Assembly (NCBI GenBank): GCA_934045075.1
Contig: OW203726.1
Location: 8,330,860 to 8,394,859 of the forward strand
Direction of reading: 5' to 3'
DNA length: 64,000 nt
DNA from: Yponomeuta sedellus
Lineage: Eukaryota; Arthropoda; Insecta; Lepidoptera; Yponomeutidae
Part shown: positions 1 to 10,974 of the stretch, in pieces
Layout: each line of letters begins with the position of its first letter
Position numbering within the stretch: position 1 is the first letter of the stretch
Notes under the pieces: model-generated
What the model was told of the DNA's origin: nothing
The model's database searches: none
The model's input: only the letters and a program-made list of their open reading frames with translations
Position numbers and translations under genes: made by a program

Positions 1-1236
1 TGTCAATCTTTTTTTGCCGGGGACGAAGCGCGTCTGCATTTTCAGCGTGTTAAGTAAGAATATCAATCAAGCCGACCTTTTTTCAATAACGCTACCACAG
101 GGATCTTTTCCGAAGCAATTCTTTGAATAATTTCTCCCTATGGATCCGGTGTCCATTGGCTTTTGCTGACATCGAGTATATTTCCGTTCATCTGAAAGGT
201 TTAACAGGAGCGCGGGCAGTTTACAAAGGATTCAATAATACCACTCAATATTACTGACAGAATATTTTTGATATTCCCAATTGTATTGGTATTTACGTTG
301 AAATTGAGAAAATACTATCGTAAGTCCTTTCGTTAAAACCAGTCTTACTATAATTCGCTATAATAGTGATCTTTTACTGTTGATAATATTTTAATAATTT
401 CATACGTGACTTGTCCAGGTTGATAAAGTTTTACGAGACATTGATTAAAACGATACAGAAGCAAACTGTAACTAGGTAACTGTAACTAGTGTGTAACTAG
501 GACTTAGTTCAAGACGATGAAGAATCAGCAGGAGGAATTTTCAACATTTCGCGACTTTGACAATGTTTGCATGATGTAAAACCAAAAAAATGTTTTAATA
601 AATTCGATTCGAGTCGAAAACGTTTAGAATTCAATGGAGAAATGAAATCTAATATCTTTTCTAACTATTTTATTGTTAGAGTGATTAGTTTTTCGCAATG
701 ATATAAATATTTTTATGCTTTTTTTAGCACCCCGAGAAAGCCGAAATAAATCGTATGTATATGTATATATATACATAACATTGGCTTTCCTATATCTGTG
801 ATATCGAAACAACGACTCAATCTAAGTAAGACGCAAGTCCCCTATTGTCATTCTGCGCCGTGACGTAGATTGTAAAGAGCGGTTTAGCTTAAAATATACA
901 CGGTGCCATAATGAATATGCAATGGCTAAGTATAGAGCGGGTGCAATCTTAGTGCTTCCCGGCCGCGTCGCAACTGCACCGACGGCCATTTCTCATCTTA
1001 AATGGCAAGAGCAAGCAAAGCGCTCCGTCCGCCTTTTGCAAACTTTTTTATAATTTTCTTGAATAACGCCCGGGCATACTGATATGGTAAGGAATAAAGT
1101 CGCCATTATTTTTCTCCGCGACCCCAAGTTTATGAAGCGTTACACGGCGAACAAAAAGTTCGGGTGAACTTTGTAATAGAACAAGGACGTTATGCTGCAA
1201 AGTTGTGTGTAAAAACAAGACTACAGCGTGTAAGTG
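1..1236. other. Unassigned AT-rich DNA
   Basis: No gene, RNA gene or recognisable repeat was found. Short open frames here have no familiar motif and look like chance. Confidence 0.5.
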
Positions 1237-1250
1237 CTAGGAGAAACTAT

Positions 1251-1612
1251 TCAACTCAATATCAACCTTTGCATGTCTCCACTGCGGGGGCACGGGTCTT
1301 TTCCTGCATCGCAGGAAGGTTAGGCCACACTCTACCACGGGGGCCAAGTCCGGCTTGGTAGAGGATTGTAACACAGTGGCAAGCCTTACTGCCAGAAGTT
1401 ATCAAGCCGCCCTTATGCCTCTAACATGGCTTAACGACTGCTATTACATTACAGCCGGCACCAACGGCTTAACGTGCCTTGCAAAGCACGGAAACGCTCG
1501 GAAAAATGCCATTGCATTGCAGTCACGGGACGGTCACCCATCATGTATCTGACCGCTCCTGGTGACCTGTTGTGGCTTAACTCAAGTGATTCATTTCAAT
1601 CACTCGATTCGA
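1251..1612 (-). mobile_element. 5S-rRNA-like SINE (SINE3 type), near full length
   Basis: Read on the minus strand, the 5' part (upper coordinates) carries a 5S rRNA-like head: GAGTTAAGC, then ATGGGTGACCG. A body follows (GCACGTTAAGCCGTTGGTGCCGG) and a 3' part ending GGGGACATRCAAGGTTGATATYGA. The copy lies between exact 14-bp direct repeats, CTAGGAGAAACTAT, at 1237-1250 and 1613-1626. These are its target-site duplication, so this is a real retroposed copy. Relatives in this window start near 20304, 22957 and 28896, and truncated ones near 9405, 10730, 15309 and 46913. The small open frames inside it are shadows. Confidence 0.8.
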
Positions 1613-1805
1613 CTAGGAGAAACTATATCGGTGAGAACAATGTTCCGTTAACGCAATTTGTATAATCACATTTTACAAAAATGTGGTTTTAAATAAGTTC
1701 TAAAACAGTCGAGCTTAGATCCAGTGCAAAATAACCAGACCACGTAAGATTTTTTTATTATTTTTGATTCGCACTTTTTTTATAACTATAGCCGCACTTG
1801 GAAAC

Positions 1806-2560
1806 CTATTTGTAAAAACATAACATAACCTCACTCCTGTATCCCAGAGGGGTAGGCAGAGACCGCCGCTTGCCACGATCCTGACAGATCACCTTCGCTT
1901 CATCAACGTTCATAAGTCGTTGCATGCACGCATGCCGGTTCCGGTTACTTTTTATCTTCCCCTTTGCTAATACATCCCCTATTTTGTCGATGTATGGCCG
2001 CTTGGGACGTCCCTTACCAACCCTTCCACTCACATTCGCAATATATATTTGTTTCGTCAATCTTTCTTCCTTCATCCTCTCCACATGTCCAAACCAACGC
2101 AACATTCCTGTCTCAATTCTAGTCACTATATCCTCTTTCAGTCCACAACGTTCTCTAATCATACTATTGCGGATCCTGTTTTCAAAGTAACACTACACAA
2201 CTTCTCAAGGACCCTCATTTCTACTGCATTAATTCTACTTTCTTGCTTCTGTTGCCACACCGAAGTCTCGCTACCATACATAAGTGTTAGGCCCAGCACA
2301 CTATTATGAATAGCCAATCTAGCTCTTTTGGAGATGTTTCGGCTGCACAAAATGGAGTGCAAGGCACCGTTTACACAGTTTCCCGCTTTTACTCTTCTTT
2401 CTATATTACATTCACACTTTCCATCCATCGTAAACAGGCTCCCCAAATAGACAAATTCTTTTACTTGTTCCACTCTTTCGCCTCTAATTGTTATCTTGCT
2501 CTCAGTCATTTCATCATCACCTATTCGTTTTGTCCAATAAGCTATTTGACAGGTTACTGA
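1806..2560 (-). pseudogene. Non-LTR retrotransposon reverse transcriptase, C-terminal remnant
   Basis: Two minus-strand frames, 2509-2159 (extending upstream in frame to about 2555) and 2162-1806, together form the end of a LINE reverse transcriptase. Recognisable blocks in order are VYLGSLFT, ERRVKAGNCVNGAL, ARLAIHNSVL, LMYGSET, INAVEMRVLE, ERCGLKEDIVTR, MLRWFGHVERM, LTKQIY, GKGRPKRPY and VDEA. These are typical of RTE/CR1-like lepidopteran elements. The frames meet at an overlapping ATGA at 2159-2162, which marks a frameshift. A second shift lies near 1875, where the usual VSAYPSG ending is read in another frame. The copy is 5'-truncated: palm and endonuclease domains are missing. It is a dead fragment; the exact clade is uncertain. 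Confidence 0.85.
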
Positions 2561-2574
2561 AAATCAGCTAAGAA

Positions 2575-2695
2575 TTTTCGCTTTTGTTCGCAGTTTGTCA
2601 CATGAAAGGTGTTACAAACTGGGATTCTATTCTTTTAAAAATCCCATTATGTAACAGTATCACAGCTGTGTGACAAACTGGGAACAAAGAATTTT
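2575..2695. repeat. Fold-back repeat
   Basis: The sequence at 2581-2602 is an imperfect inverted copy of 2668-2688 (core AGTTTGTCACA / TGTGACAAACT). A second hairpin is nested inside it (TGTTACA...GGGATT against AATCCC...TGTAACA). It looks like a small MITE remnant. AT-rich sequence without recognisable content follows to about 2995. Confidence 0.55.
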
Positions 2696-2999
2696 TCGTT
2701 ATAAAAAGTGCTCAAAAAGTGATAATTTTTAAATCTTTCCTGTATTTTTTGTAAAAAAAAAGCAAATAAATGTATTTTTAAAATAAGTTAACTCTCTAGA
2801 GCATTATGGCGTTTTTTAGTTAAAATGCCTTAAAACGGTTTTGAACTCATAATTGATACAAGTATAAATATAATTACAACTATTTTTTTTACACTGAAAT
2901 AGCCTACTATTTAACAATTAGAAATGGCAATTACTTGTTGCTCACTTTCGTTAGTAGCATCACAGAGGGTAGTATCAAGATTTTCACCAAAAGCAGTAT

Positions 3000-3262
3000 T
3001 TTGAAGCGGTAGTAGCGCCGCGGCAGAATGCCGTCCTTACGTTCGCTAGGCCGTGGGTTCGAATCCCCGTATGAACATTATTTGTTAAGTAACGTACATA
3101 GTGCAATAGCAAGCTAACTGTGAAGGAGACATTGTGAGCATCTAAGTGTCAGAGGTTTCATACCCAAACGCTTTAGATTGACAATCCACGTCGGGCACAC
3201 CTGGTGATTAAGCCCACACTCTGTGAGAAAGGCCTGTGCCCTGCGGTGTGACGCATATAGGC
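3000..3262 (+). mobile_element. tRNA-derived SINE (family A), near full length
   Basis: The tRNA-like head contains a B box (GGGTTCGAATCCCC near 3055-3068) preceded by A-box-like sequence. Next comes a body with GTGAAGGAGACATTGTGAG, the family's 'gtgaaggaaaacat' block. The 3' end, GAGAAAGGCCTGTGCCCTGC near 3222-3243, is the tail shared with lepidopteran non-LTR elements. Minus-strand relatives lie at 8945, 13617 and 31145, and a plus-strand one at 19255. Confidence 0.7.
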
Positions 3263-3800
3263 TACTATATAAAAGAAAATCGTTTATACGTCATTATCGC
3301 CACTTCCAACAGTTATACGGTAGCGTATTTTTAACACGATTGTTTGGACGCCTCATAATAGGTGGGTGCGGTGCGACAGTAATAGCTCATCAATACAATA
3401 CAAACACGCGTGTACAGGAATCACTAACAACGAAACCACATTGCGTGATGAGGGTGAGCCATGCCGATCGACAAAGAGGGTTTAACCCACGTATAAAAAG
3501 TAATTGTTCAACGGATTTCATAAACCGTTCTCCGCTTTTCGTTTTTCTATTCATGCCGCATTTAAAGACAAAAGGTACTTAAAGTGAAAAAGATAATACT
3601 AGAGTAAAATCAACTCACCTCAGTAATGAAGCACACACCACGCACAGTGGACGACAGAGTAACCGTAACAGTTCCAATATTTAAGTAAGTTAATATCTAT
3701 TATTAAACATCGAACACTAATTACGTATTGAGAAAGCCTTACGGACTAAAGTTACAATAGAGATAAAAACACGATAAAAATCTACGAATAACAAAGAGGA
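3263..3800. other. Unassigned DNA
   Basis: A 119-codon open frame at 3223-3582 starts inside the SINE tail and shows no domain. At 3619-3622 the minus strand carries a donor-like GAG|GTGAGT, but no coding exon could be attached to it. Confidence 0.4.
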
Positions 3801-3813
3801 AGCAACACTATTA

Positions 3814-4150
3814 TTGTCACAAATTTCGTACGCGATGTCGTGGGCGAGCGCGACGGCGACGCGACCGGCCCGCGCTACGTCGAGTTCTACACTGACTGCT
3901 ACGGGCTACGCCGTAGCTCGAAGGGTGACTGAGTGCTACGCCACCCGCCCGCTACGAAGGCTACGCGCTACGAAGGCGGAAAATTCACTCGCTAAGGAAA
4001 AATTAGGCTTCCTCAGACCGCGACAGTCCATCCATTGTCGTTCGCATCGCGATACAGCGCACGATCCGATCCGATTAATACTAAGCACGGCAATAAATAT
4101 TGATGCTGGCTTTCTTGTCTTCACGGACGACTTCGCTCAGTTTTACTGAT
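3814..4150. repeat. CpG-rich tract with CTACG motifs
   Basis: About 150 bp (roughly 3860-3985) is unusually rich in CpG and in irregular copies of GCTACG/CTACGAAGG in an otherwise AT-rich setting. Both strands are open here (111 codons on plus, 62 on minus), which the base composition alone can explain. No protein motif was recognised. It could be a decayed minisatellite or part of an unrecognised transposon. Confidence 0.4.
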
Positions 4151-4317
4151 GATACACTTATTTATACGTGACATTGCTTTGATATAGAAGACGCTGATTT
4201 TATAGGCTACTTTATTTTGGCCGGTGAGGAATCACTCTTTGTTAAGTGTTTCTGTAGGGTTTATGTGCGTGGGTATTGACTTCAGGAACTTCCAGTTCAC
4301 TATCAGAAGCAAACATT

Positions 4318-4425
4318 TCATCATCATCATCTTAATCAGCCGGTGTTAGTCCACTGTTGGACATAGGCTTCTCCCAAGACACTGAGCCCGATCTTCGGCT
4401 CTCCTCTTCCATGCCCAGCAAACAC
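4318..4425 (-). mobile_element. Non-LTR retrotransposon 3' end, RTE-like
   Basis: The plus strand reads CATCATCATCATCTTAATCAG...GTCCACTGTTGGACATAGGC. On the minus strand this is the familiar RTE-type 3' end (a 'CCTATGTCCAACAGTGGAC'-like string) followed by an ATG/ATGATG microsatellite tail. Only about 100 bp remain. Confidence 0.7.
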
Positions 4426-4810
4426 TAATTACGTTTAGTTTTTTTTTATATAATGTAGTTTCTGGTAACAAAGAGAATTCAGCATTAAACAAAGAAGCCA
4501 GATGGAACAATCTACCTATTATTCTGAAAAGACACTAACGCAAACGATCTGTTAAACTGTTGGCGCGTTCGCAAATAGGATCTGTCGGAGATGGATAGTG
4601 AAAGTCGGTGCGGCAGGAAATAACCGCCAACGTCCTTACAAATGTGTAAAGGACGATAATCTCGCCCTAATTAATGTATGGAGGGAAGGTCGACCCATTA
4701 TATTGTTACAATCGCCTTACGACGGTCTTCATTTAATAACAGTTGAATAACCAATCATAAATCAGGTATTAATTTCAACGTAAATAATTAAAATTTTATA
4801 GTATTTTGAT

Positions 4811-4960
4811 TCGCGATACGCATACGTAGTTATATATTAAACGAGTCAAATCGCGATTATTTATTAGGTAAAACGTAATTACCTTACTTCCCGACGTTTC
4901 AGCAGCGTTACAGTTGCCATGGTCTAGGGTAGACTGAAGTGGCGAGTACAGTCAATTATT
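4811..4960. repeat. Dispersed repeat with CCCGACGTTTC motif (family H)
   Basis: The sequence at 4811-4905 closely matches 49501-49592 (shared TCGCGATTATTTATTAGGT and CCCGACGTTTCAGCA). The CCCGACGTTTC string is common in dispersed lepidopteran repeats. A link to Penelope-like elements is possible but not shown here. Confidence 0.6.
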
Positions 4961-5088
4961 GTGGGTAGTCACCATTAATTTTTTGCAGCTCAGTATTAGG
5001 TAAATACTCCATGAAGACTGTAGGTATATGTTCCGTACTCCAAGGTATCTAGCCAGCTAAGGACGCCTAAGAATGTGCACCGAATGTA

Positions 5089-5114
5089 CATTCGAACGGT
5101 GCACCGTTCGAATG
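5089..5114. repeat. Perfect 26-bp palindrome
   Basis: A perfect palindrome with no spacer, centred on GGTGCACC at 5101/5102, with arms reading CATTCGAACGGTG. It lies in otherwise featureless DNA. Confidence 0.8.
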
Positions 5115-7190
5115 ATCTTTGGCGAACTTGCTTGATTTAGTTCTAGTCAGTTATAAAATTTATGGTAGCAGTTATTAATACACAATAACGGCGTTCGGGC
5201 ACTCTTGCTAAAACTTATCTTAGAGAAAAGTTATAAGATTAATTTTTAAAATAACTATAACACTTTTTATTTTATGTACTAGTTATACTTTGACCGTGTT
5301 TAGCCCGTCTAGAGATAGGGGCAAAGTGGATTGTACTATTTATTACGTTCTGTTCACTAGTATAAGGCCTACGTGAAATAAATGCATTTTTTTTTGTTTT
5401 GCCAACAGGAAAATCGCCAAAGAGTTCACAACAAGAAACAAAACAATAATGTAAAGCTCTATGATGGAGACAGAGCGAGTTAGACTACTTTGTTAAATAA
5501 AAGAGGCTAAAGTAGCATTTGACCGAAATTCTTCATCCAAAAGTTAATTTAAATTACTGTTTAAGTGATGTTTAAGAAGTTAGTGGTGCAAGTGTAGTTT
5601 ATTGTAAAAAATCTCTTAGAACTAACTATAATAAGTATTGACGAAGAACTAATGTTATTGATTATTATTAATTACCCCTAGATGTACCCAAAATACACAT
5701 AAAGCTAATAACTGGACTTTACACAAAACGTGCATGAGTTCTCGGTTTTAGTGTAAGAATTTTAATTCTGTTAATTAAGAAGTGCGGTGTTTTGTTTCTG
5801 TAAAAGTCTCCCTGGACCTATGGATGAAATCTTGCTTAAAATGGACATATTTTACGTATGTTTACTTTTAAGCGTAGAAAGTGAGACTGGAAAAAAAAAA
5901 TTTTTTCCCTATTTAACCCATTAACTTCTGTCTACAAAAAAGAAGGGCTAGGCGCACGATTACTTTTAACGAGTCATACTTAGATAGGGCAGATCGCTTC
6001 ACCTGAACCACGCACAAAGTAGGCGCGCGACTCAAAGGGACGACCTGTACCCAACAAAAATACGGTCGCCCTTTTAGGGCATAGCCAAGCGTTACCAAGG
6101 CCCAATAATTTCCTTACTCAATAAATTGAGGCACGATTAGACAACGATCATGATGTTGATTTTATAAGTGACATGAAGAAACAACCATATCGCGATGTAG
6201 AATTATATAAGCGCCATCTAGTGTCGAGATTAAAATATACCTTCTTCTTCTTTAGCATTTGTTTGTCCTGATTAAAATATATAAATTATTTAACTTTTGC
6301 CCTCAGTTCGTATATTACGTGCGCAGAATATTGAAACAAAGTAGTATGGAATTTGAGAGACCATTGGAATCGCTCAAGATTTAGTGCGCACATTTAGGCC
6401 ACTGAGGAGCCTTGATAATAAGTTTCTTCCATGCCACTCTAATATACATATTATATTACCTAATCTCAAAAGCAAAACTATGCACACAATTCATCATAAT
6501 AAAAATAATAAAAACCTTATTGGAAGTAATAATGCTTAGAAAGAATATCATTTCTACATTTAGTAACTATATGTAATTAATTTTTCGAAACCGCCATCAA
6601 CATTAAGATGAACTTATCGTAAAATATACAGATATTGTACTAAAACAGTTGAGCACATCGCTCGTAGCAGCGTGCGAAACATTTTACTTGTGATTTATAT
6701 CAGTTTGTTTAGGGGCAAGCAAGCAAAGCGCACGAGCCTACATCTGCACCTTATATTTACGCAGGCTACAGTCGAAAACCACTTCAATCACTTGGAAATA
6801 AGAATCACAATGTCGGAGTGAAGCTGAGCAGATAAGTGAGCTCTGTAAACACGCGATGTTACCGTAAATAAGAACTCTCGCTCTCGAGGAGTTAAGTCGG
6901 CAAAAAACACGCGTGTTAATTTATTATTAGATATTCCAATGCGCTTTATTAATATGCTGACTTCTGCTTGCACGAAAAAATAGCTACAATTTATTTCAGA
7001 GAGATAAGAACTCGGTTTCTCTGGAAGGAGAAACATTTAACGGGATATTAAAATAATTAACAATTTTAACGTTACACTTCGTAACGGTCCCAGGTGGCGC
7101 TTACGAAGATAAATTAGTCTCGATTCGCGTTTCAGGTTAAAGATGTGAAGATTAATGATAAAGTTAAGAAGCTCTTAACATGTTCAAGCT
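5115..7190. other. Unassigned AT-rich DNA
   Basis: No gene was found. The string ATTGGAATCGCTCAAGA near 6364-6380 resembles part of the tandem hairpin unit at 16223-16640 and may be a stray copy. The 82-codon minus frame at 6788-7036 has no known motif. Confidence 0.45.
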
Positions 7191-7204
7191 CTTAAGAATA
7201 CGCA

Positions 7205-7470
7205 CACAATATTAATGAAATATAAATAAATATAAATATTCATGGACATATTACACAGATCTCGTTAGCCCTATACTAAGTACAACTAAATGACTTGTGT
7301 TATAGGTGCTAACTCGACGATAGATTTAATACAATAAATACATAGATAGTATCCAAGACCCGAGACAAACTAGAAAAGTTATTTTCCTAGTTTGACCCGG
7401 CCGGGGATCGAACCCGAGACCTTCGGTTTTACAGTCAGCGTGCCAAACCGCTGCGCCACCGAGGCCGTCA
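7205..7470 (-). mobile_element. tRNA-derived SINE (family D)
   Basis: On the minus strand this starts with GCCTCGGTGGCGCAGCGG, an A-box-like D-arm, followed by a T-arm with GGGTTCGATCCCC. The body contains CGGGTCTTGGATACTATCTA, CACCTATAACACAAG and a GATCTGTGTAATATGTCC block, ending in a TATTTAT-rich tail. This order is typical of a very common lepidopteran SINE. It resembles a tRNA gene, but the acceptor stem does not pair properly and SINE sequence continues past it. Confidence 0.8.
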
Positions 7471-8944
7471 AAATGTGCGACACACAGACAAATTCACGCT
7501 TCATTTAAGTTAACACTCGCGGATAACGTCAAGGCGCGACGGTTGCCGAACGAACAATACTTCCTCCATAGAAAATGCACTTGCGAGTTTCATTCGGCTC
7601 AGCAAATATTGTTCCAGTGAAATCACAGTTTTCCGGGTCTACCGTCTAGTAAAACTTCGCTTTTTAAGAAGCCACTGCTAAAGGTAGAGGTTCATTTATG
7701 AAAAGCCTTCGCTAAAGAAGGCCACTGGGATGTTTTATTCAGAACGTCCTTACAGGTCCTCCGTAAGGCGCATACATAAATCAGGTATTGAATAGGGATA
7801 TTTTCTATTCATGCGGCTTGGTAATGCGCATGGAGCAAAATGCACTGTAACGTAATTTTAATAATGCATACGCTCGCATACTTGAGCGGGACTTCAGTTG
7901 CTTCTTTCGAGTTTCGAGTCCGTAATGGGTTAGAAACACACCGGGCTGCGAAAAACGCAACTACCCGAATACAACGAAGGACGATTATCACTTTCGCTTA
8001 TTTTGTAGATATCTACAGATATCTATAAGCTAAGTAATGTTACTTAGAATTAAGAAATCATACATGTAATTCTTTTTTTCTGGTTGTGCCATAAATTATT
8101 CTCTATATATATCTATCTTAACTGGTTAATTAACAAATAATTAAGAATATAGTTTTACGACTTTTATTGTGTTACTGTTAGTAAGAAGGCCGTGAATTGG
8201 AGGTATTCTAATATTATTTTTATAGTGTAATCTTCTCCTAGTACACAATAAATAATTGTCTATTCTACGACAAATCCTTTGTAGTAGAGATAGACGTTAA
8301 CAAAACAGAGGACACAACCGTCTATCCTAAAATTACCTAGTTAGCAAGAAAACTAATTACCATCAACATTATTATGCGGACATTCCTCGCATTCCTCTAG
8401 CTACACCACTTACAACTGAGTTTGAACATTGTATTTACGTACATTTGTTTCTTCCTGCCCCACACATAAACAAAATTAATAATGGGAAACTGCAGCGAAA
8501 CATGATCATTCCAGTTGCGAAAGCAGTCCGAGTAAAGATTACACGGTTACGCCTACCTGCCTACATTGACTCCTAGCATGTTACTATCTAGAATGGTAAT
8601 CGATCGTCTAGTTTAGAAAGGTATACAACTGCGCTACACGATAAAGCTAATGGTGGAAGAGCACGACCACTTGCCAGTCAAAGCCAACGAGGGTATAAAC
8701 GCGCCATGGGAATTTCACCACATTGCCTTAGTGAAATAGTTGGATTTAAATAAAAAAACATGTTGGAACCATATACAGGTCCTTCGTTACGGTTTGCTCA
8801 AAAAGCATGATTTGTTGTTTGCTTAAATAAAGCATGGCTGTGTGACAATTTTTCCTTACTAGAATTACTGTCACAAGGCTTCTTTAACGCCTTAAGAGTG
8901 TTTGTGAGATCGACATTTTTGTAAATAAAACTATATTTGTTTTA
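7471..8944. other. Unassigned DNA
   Basis: No gene or clear repeat recognised. Confidence 0.45.
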
Positions 8945-9392
8945 AACATTTTTTTATGAAGCCTATATACGTCCCACCACTGCAGGGCACAGGCCGTCTT
9001 TCACTTAGAGAGTATGGACTTAATAACCACGCGTGCCCACAGCGGATTGGCAATTTCTAGCGCCGAGGGTTTTAACACTTCAAATACTCAGGTTTACTCA
9101 CGATGTTTCCCTTCACCGTAAGCTAGTGGTATTGTTACTGTAATTTAGTAACATATTGTTACTTTAACAGATGTACATAAGTTAAAAAACAAAATTAATT
9201 AATTAATTAATTTATTTATTTATTTATTTATTTATCCACTTACATCTATCATTACAGGCTGCGCCTAATACGACAGAGTAGTATCTACCTACATACATTT
9301 CTGCAAACTAATTTTAAAACTAATTAAGGTCACAAAGAATACCTAATCATTGGTACATGCTAGAATTCGAACCTACGACCTACCTACATAAT
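8945..9392 (-). mobile_element. tRNA-derived SINE (family A), interrupted
   Basis: The 3' tail (TGAAGCCTATATACGTCCCA...CAGGGCACAGGC) sits at 8957-8992 and the body runs to about 9195. The minus-strand T-arm remnant, near 9352-9375 (GGTACATGCTAGAATTCGAACC), lies beyond about 150 bp of extra sequence. That insert holds an AATT/TTTA microsatellite at 9196-9234. Confidence 0.6.
9196..9234. repeat. (TTAA)n/(TTTA)n microsatellite
   Basis: Consecutive AATT units pass directly into TTTA units. Confidence 0.85.
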
Positions 9393-9404
9393 ATTTAATA
9401 ATGA

Positions 9405-9507
9405 ATCGATATCAACACTTGTATGTCCCCACTGCTGGGTCATGGATCTCTGCACCACAGGAAAGTTAGTCCATACTCCACCACGGGGGCCAAGACCGGG
9501 TTGGTCT
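9405..9507 (-). mobile_element. 5S-like SINE, 3' fragment
   Basis: Matches the 3' part of the 5S-like SINE: ATCAACACTTGTATGTCCCC, CCACGGGGGCCAAGACCGG. The 5S-like head is missing. Confidence 0.7.
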
Positions 9508-9900
9508 AATATGAATAAATATTTAAATCTAAACATGTTGCCAACATCCTAGTCGCCAACACTTAGAGGGTTACATCGTATATAATGCAAGTCGCCTGTG
9601 CAAATAGATAGGGCCTTGCCACAGGCAGAAGTGCATTAAGCCACAAGGCGCATCTCGTGAGAGGTCAATAAGCCGCTCAGCGGCCCCGTGGCCAGATCTG
9701 CGGCAAATCTTGGCTCCAGCAGCGGTTTGTTCGGGAAATCCGCGCAGAATTGCTTCTGTTGTGGCTCTCATATATAACTTGCTGTACGTCGGAACACCTT
9801 CACGTTCTTTATTATGCCTATAATTTCGGGTGATAACTTAGTAGCGATTTGGCATTAGCTATAAGTTACACATGTAAATAAATAAAACAACAATAATAAT
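9508..9900. other. Unassigned DNA
   Basis: Nothing recognised. A somewhat CpG-richer stretch (about 9590-9770) is open for 66 codons on the minus strand without any motif. Confidence 0.4.
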
Positions 9901-9955
9901 ACTCTCTCTCTCTGAGAGAAGGCCCTCTGTTCCCTGCGTGGGACGTTTATAGGCT
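9901..9955 (+). mobile_element. Family A-type SINE tail fragment
   Basis: CTCTCTGAGAGAAGGCCCTC...GGGACGTTTATAGGCT matches the tail seen at 3222-3255 and, inverted, at 8957-9010. Confidence 0.6.
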
Positions 9956-10394
9956 AGATAAAAAATAAATCAACGATCAGCCAAAAATATGGTTTTAGTC
10001 AGTAAATATTGAATAAAATATTGCCGGTAAACTGCTTTAACAGTTTGGCAAATTATGTAAATGTTTTTCCGTGATTTCTTTTGTACAAATAAACAATAAT
10101 AATATTTAAAAGTTGGTGACCAAATCCGTATTTTAGGCTGATCGCTTACATGATGTAAAAGTTAGCCTCAGCTTTTGAGCAGCATCTAGAGGTCGGTAGA
10201 TTAATCAAAATAAGCAGTAAATTCCAAATTTTTCAGTAGGTAATTCCGGATCCATAAGCAGAAAATTCCAATTTCAGCTGTTTGAAGTATAGGATGATAT
10301 TACTTGCCAAATTTCTTACCTACAGGTCAACGGGAAGTTCCCTGTGAATTTTCATTCCTCGATACCTTCACGCTTTTTGGAGATAAAGTTACTT

Positions 10395-10480
10395 GATAGA
10401 CCGGCCGACGGGCGGGCAACAGAGTGATCCCATAAGGGTTCCGTTTTTTCTTTTTGACCTGCGGAACCCTAAAAAGAATG
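10395..10480. repeat. 'agggttccgt' dispersed repeat, fragment (family B)
   Basis: GTGATCCCATAAGGGTTCCG...GCGGAACCCTAAAAA is the end of a very common lepidopteran repeat. Its terminal strings agggttccg and cggaaccct face each other. Related pieces lie at 39286, 40598, 55925 and 62400. Confidence 0.65.
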
Positions 10481-10729
10481 ACTTTATATACAATCATACA
10501 ATCAAACACACAAACAAACCTATAGAGTTCTTCCCGTTAACGTCTTACAGCACAAATAAAGGAAGAGATCCAAAAACTGTCGTACAATTGACAGATAAAT
10601 TTTTAACATGAAAAATTCACTACAAGCTCATCTTTTAGGTTGGTATATATGGCATTTGAAAGGGCCCTAACGGAGCTTGTACTACTCGCACAGGCCCGTT
10701 TTTATTTTGTCATATCTATGTCCCACTTC

Positions 10730-10974
10730 ATGTTATAGCAGTCACTAAGTCATGTCAGAGGCCTTATGGGCGGCTTGACAACTTCTGACAGTACGATTTC
10801 AGTTGCCATTAATTTAAAAAAAAACTTTTGATAGTAAAAGTGGCACCCGCCACTGTTTTACAATCCTCCACCAAACCGGACTTGGCCCCCGTGGTGAAGT
10901 ATGGCCTAACCTTCTTGCGATGCAGGAAGATATCCATGCCCCAGCACTGGGGACATACAAGGGTTGATATCGAT
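10730..10974 (+). mobile_element. 5S-like SINE, 5'-truncated
   Basis: Contains the body (GTCAGAGGCCTTATGGGCGG) and the 3' part (ACTGTTTTACAATCCTCCAC, CCCCGTGGTGAAGTATGGCC, GGGGACATACAAGGGTTGAT). It lacks the 5S-like head. About 40 bp of foreign or diverged sequence sits at 10795-10838. Confidence 0.7.

Noticed and set aside
3223..3582. 119-codon plus-strand open frame, the longest in the window
   Set aside because: It starts inside the tail of a SINE, has no recognisable domain and no supporting context.
7390..7470. tRNA-gene-like sequence on the minus strand
   Set aside because: The acceptor stem does not pair well, and typical SINE body and tail continue directly; it is the head of a SINE.
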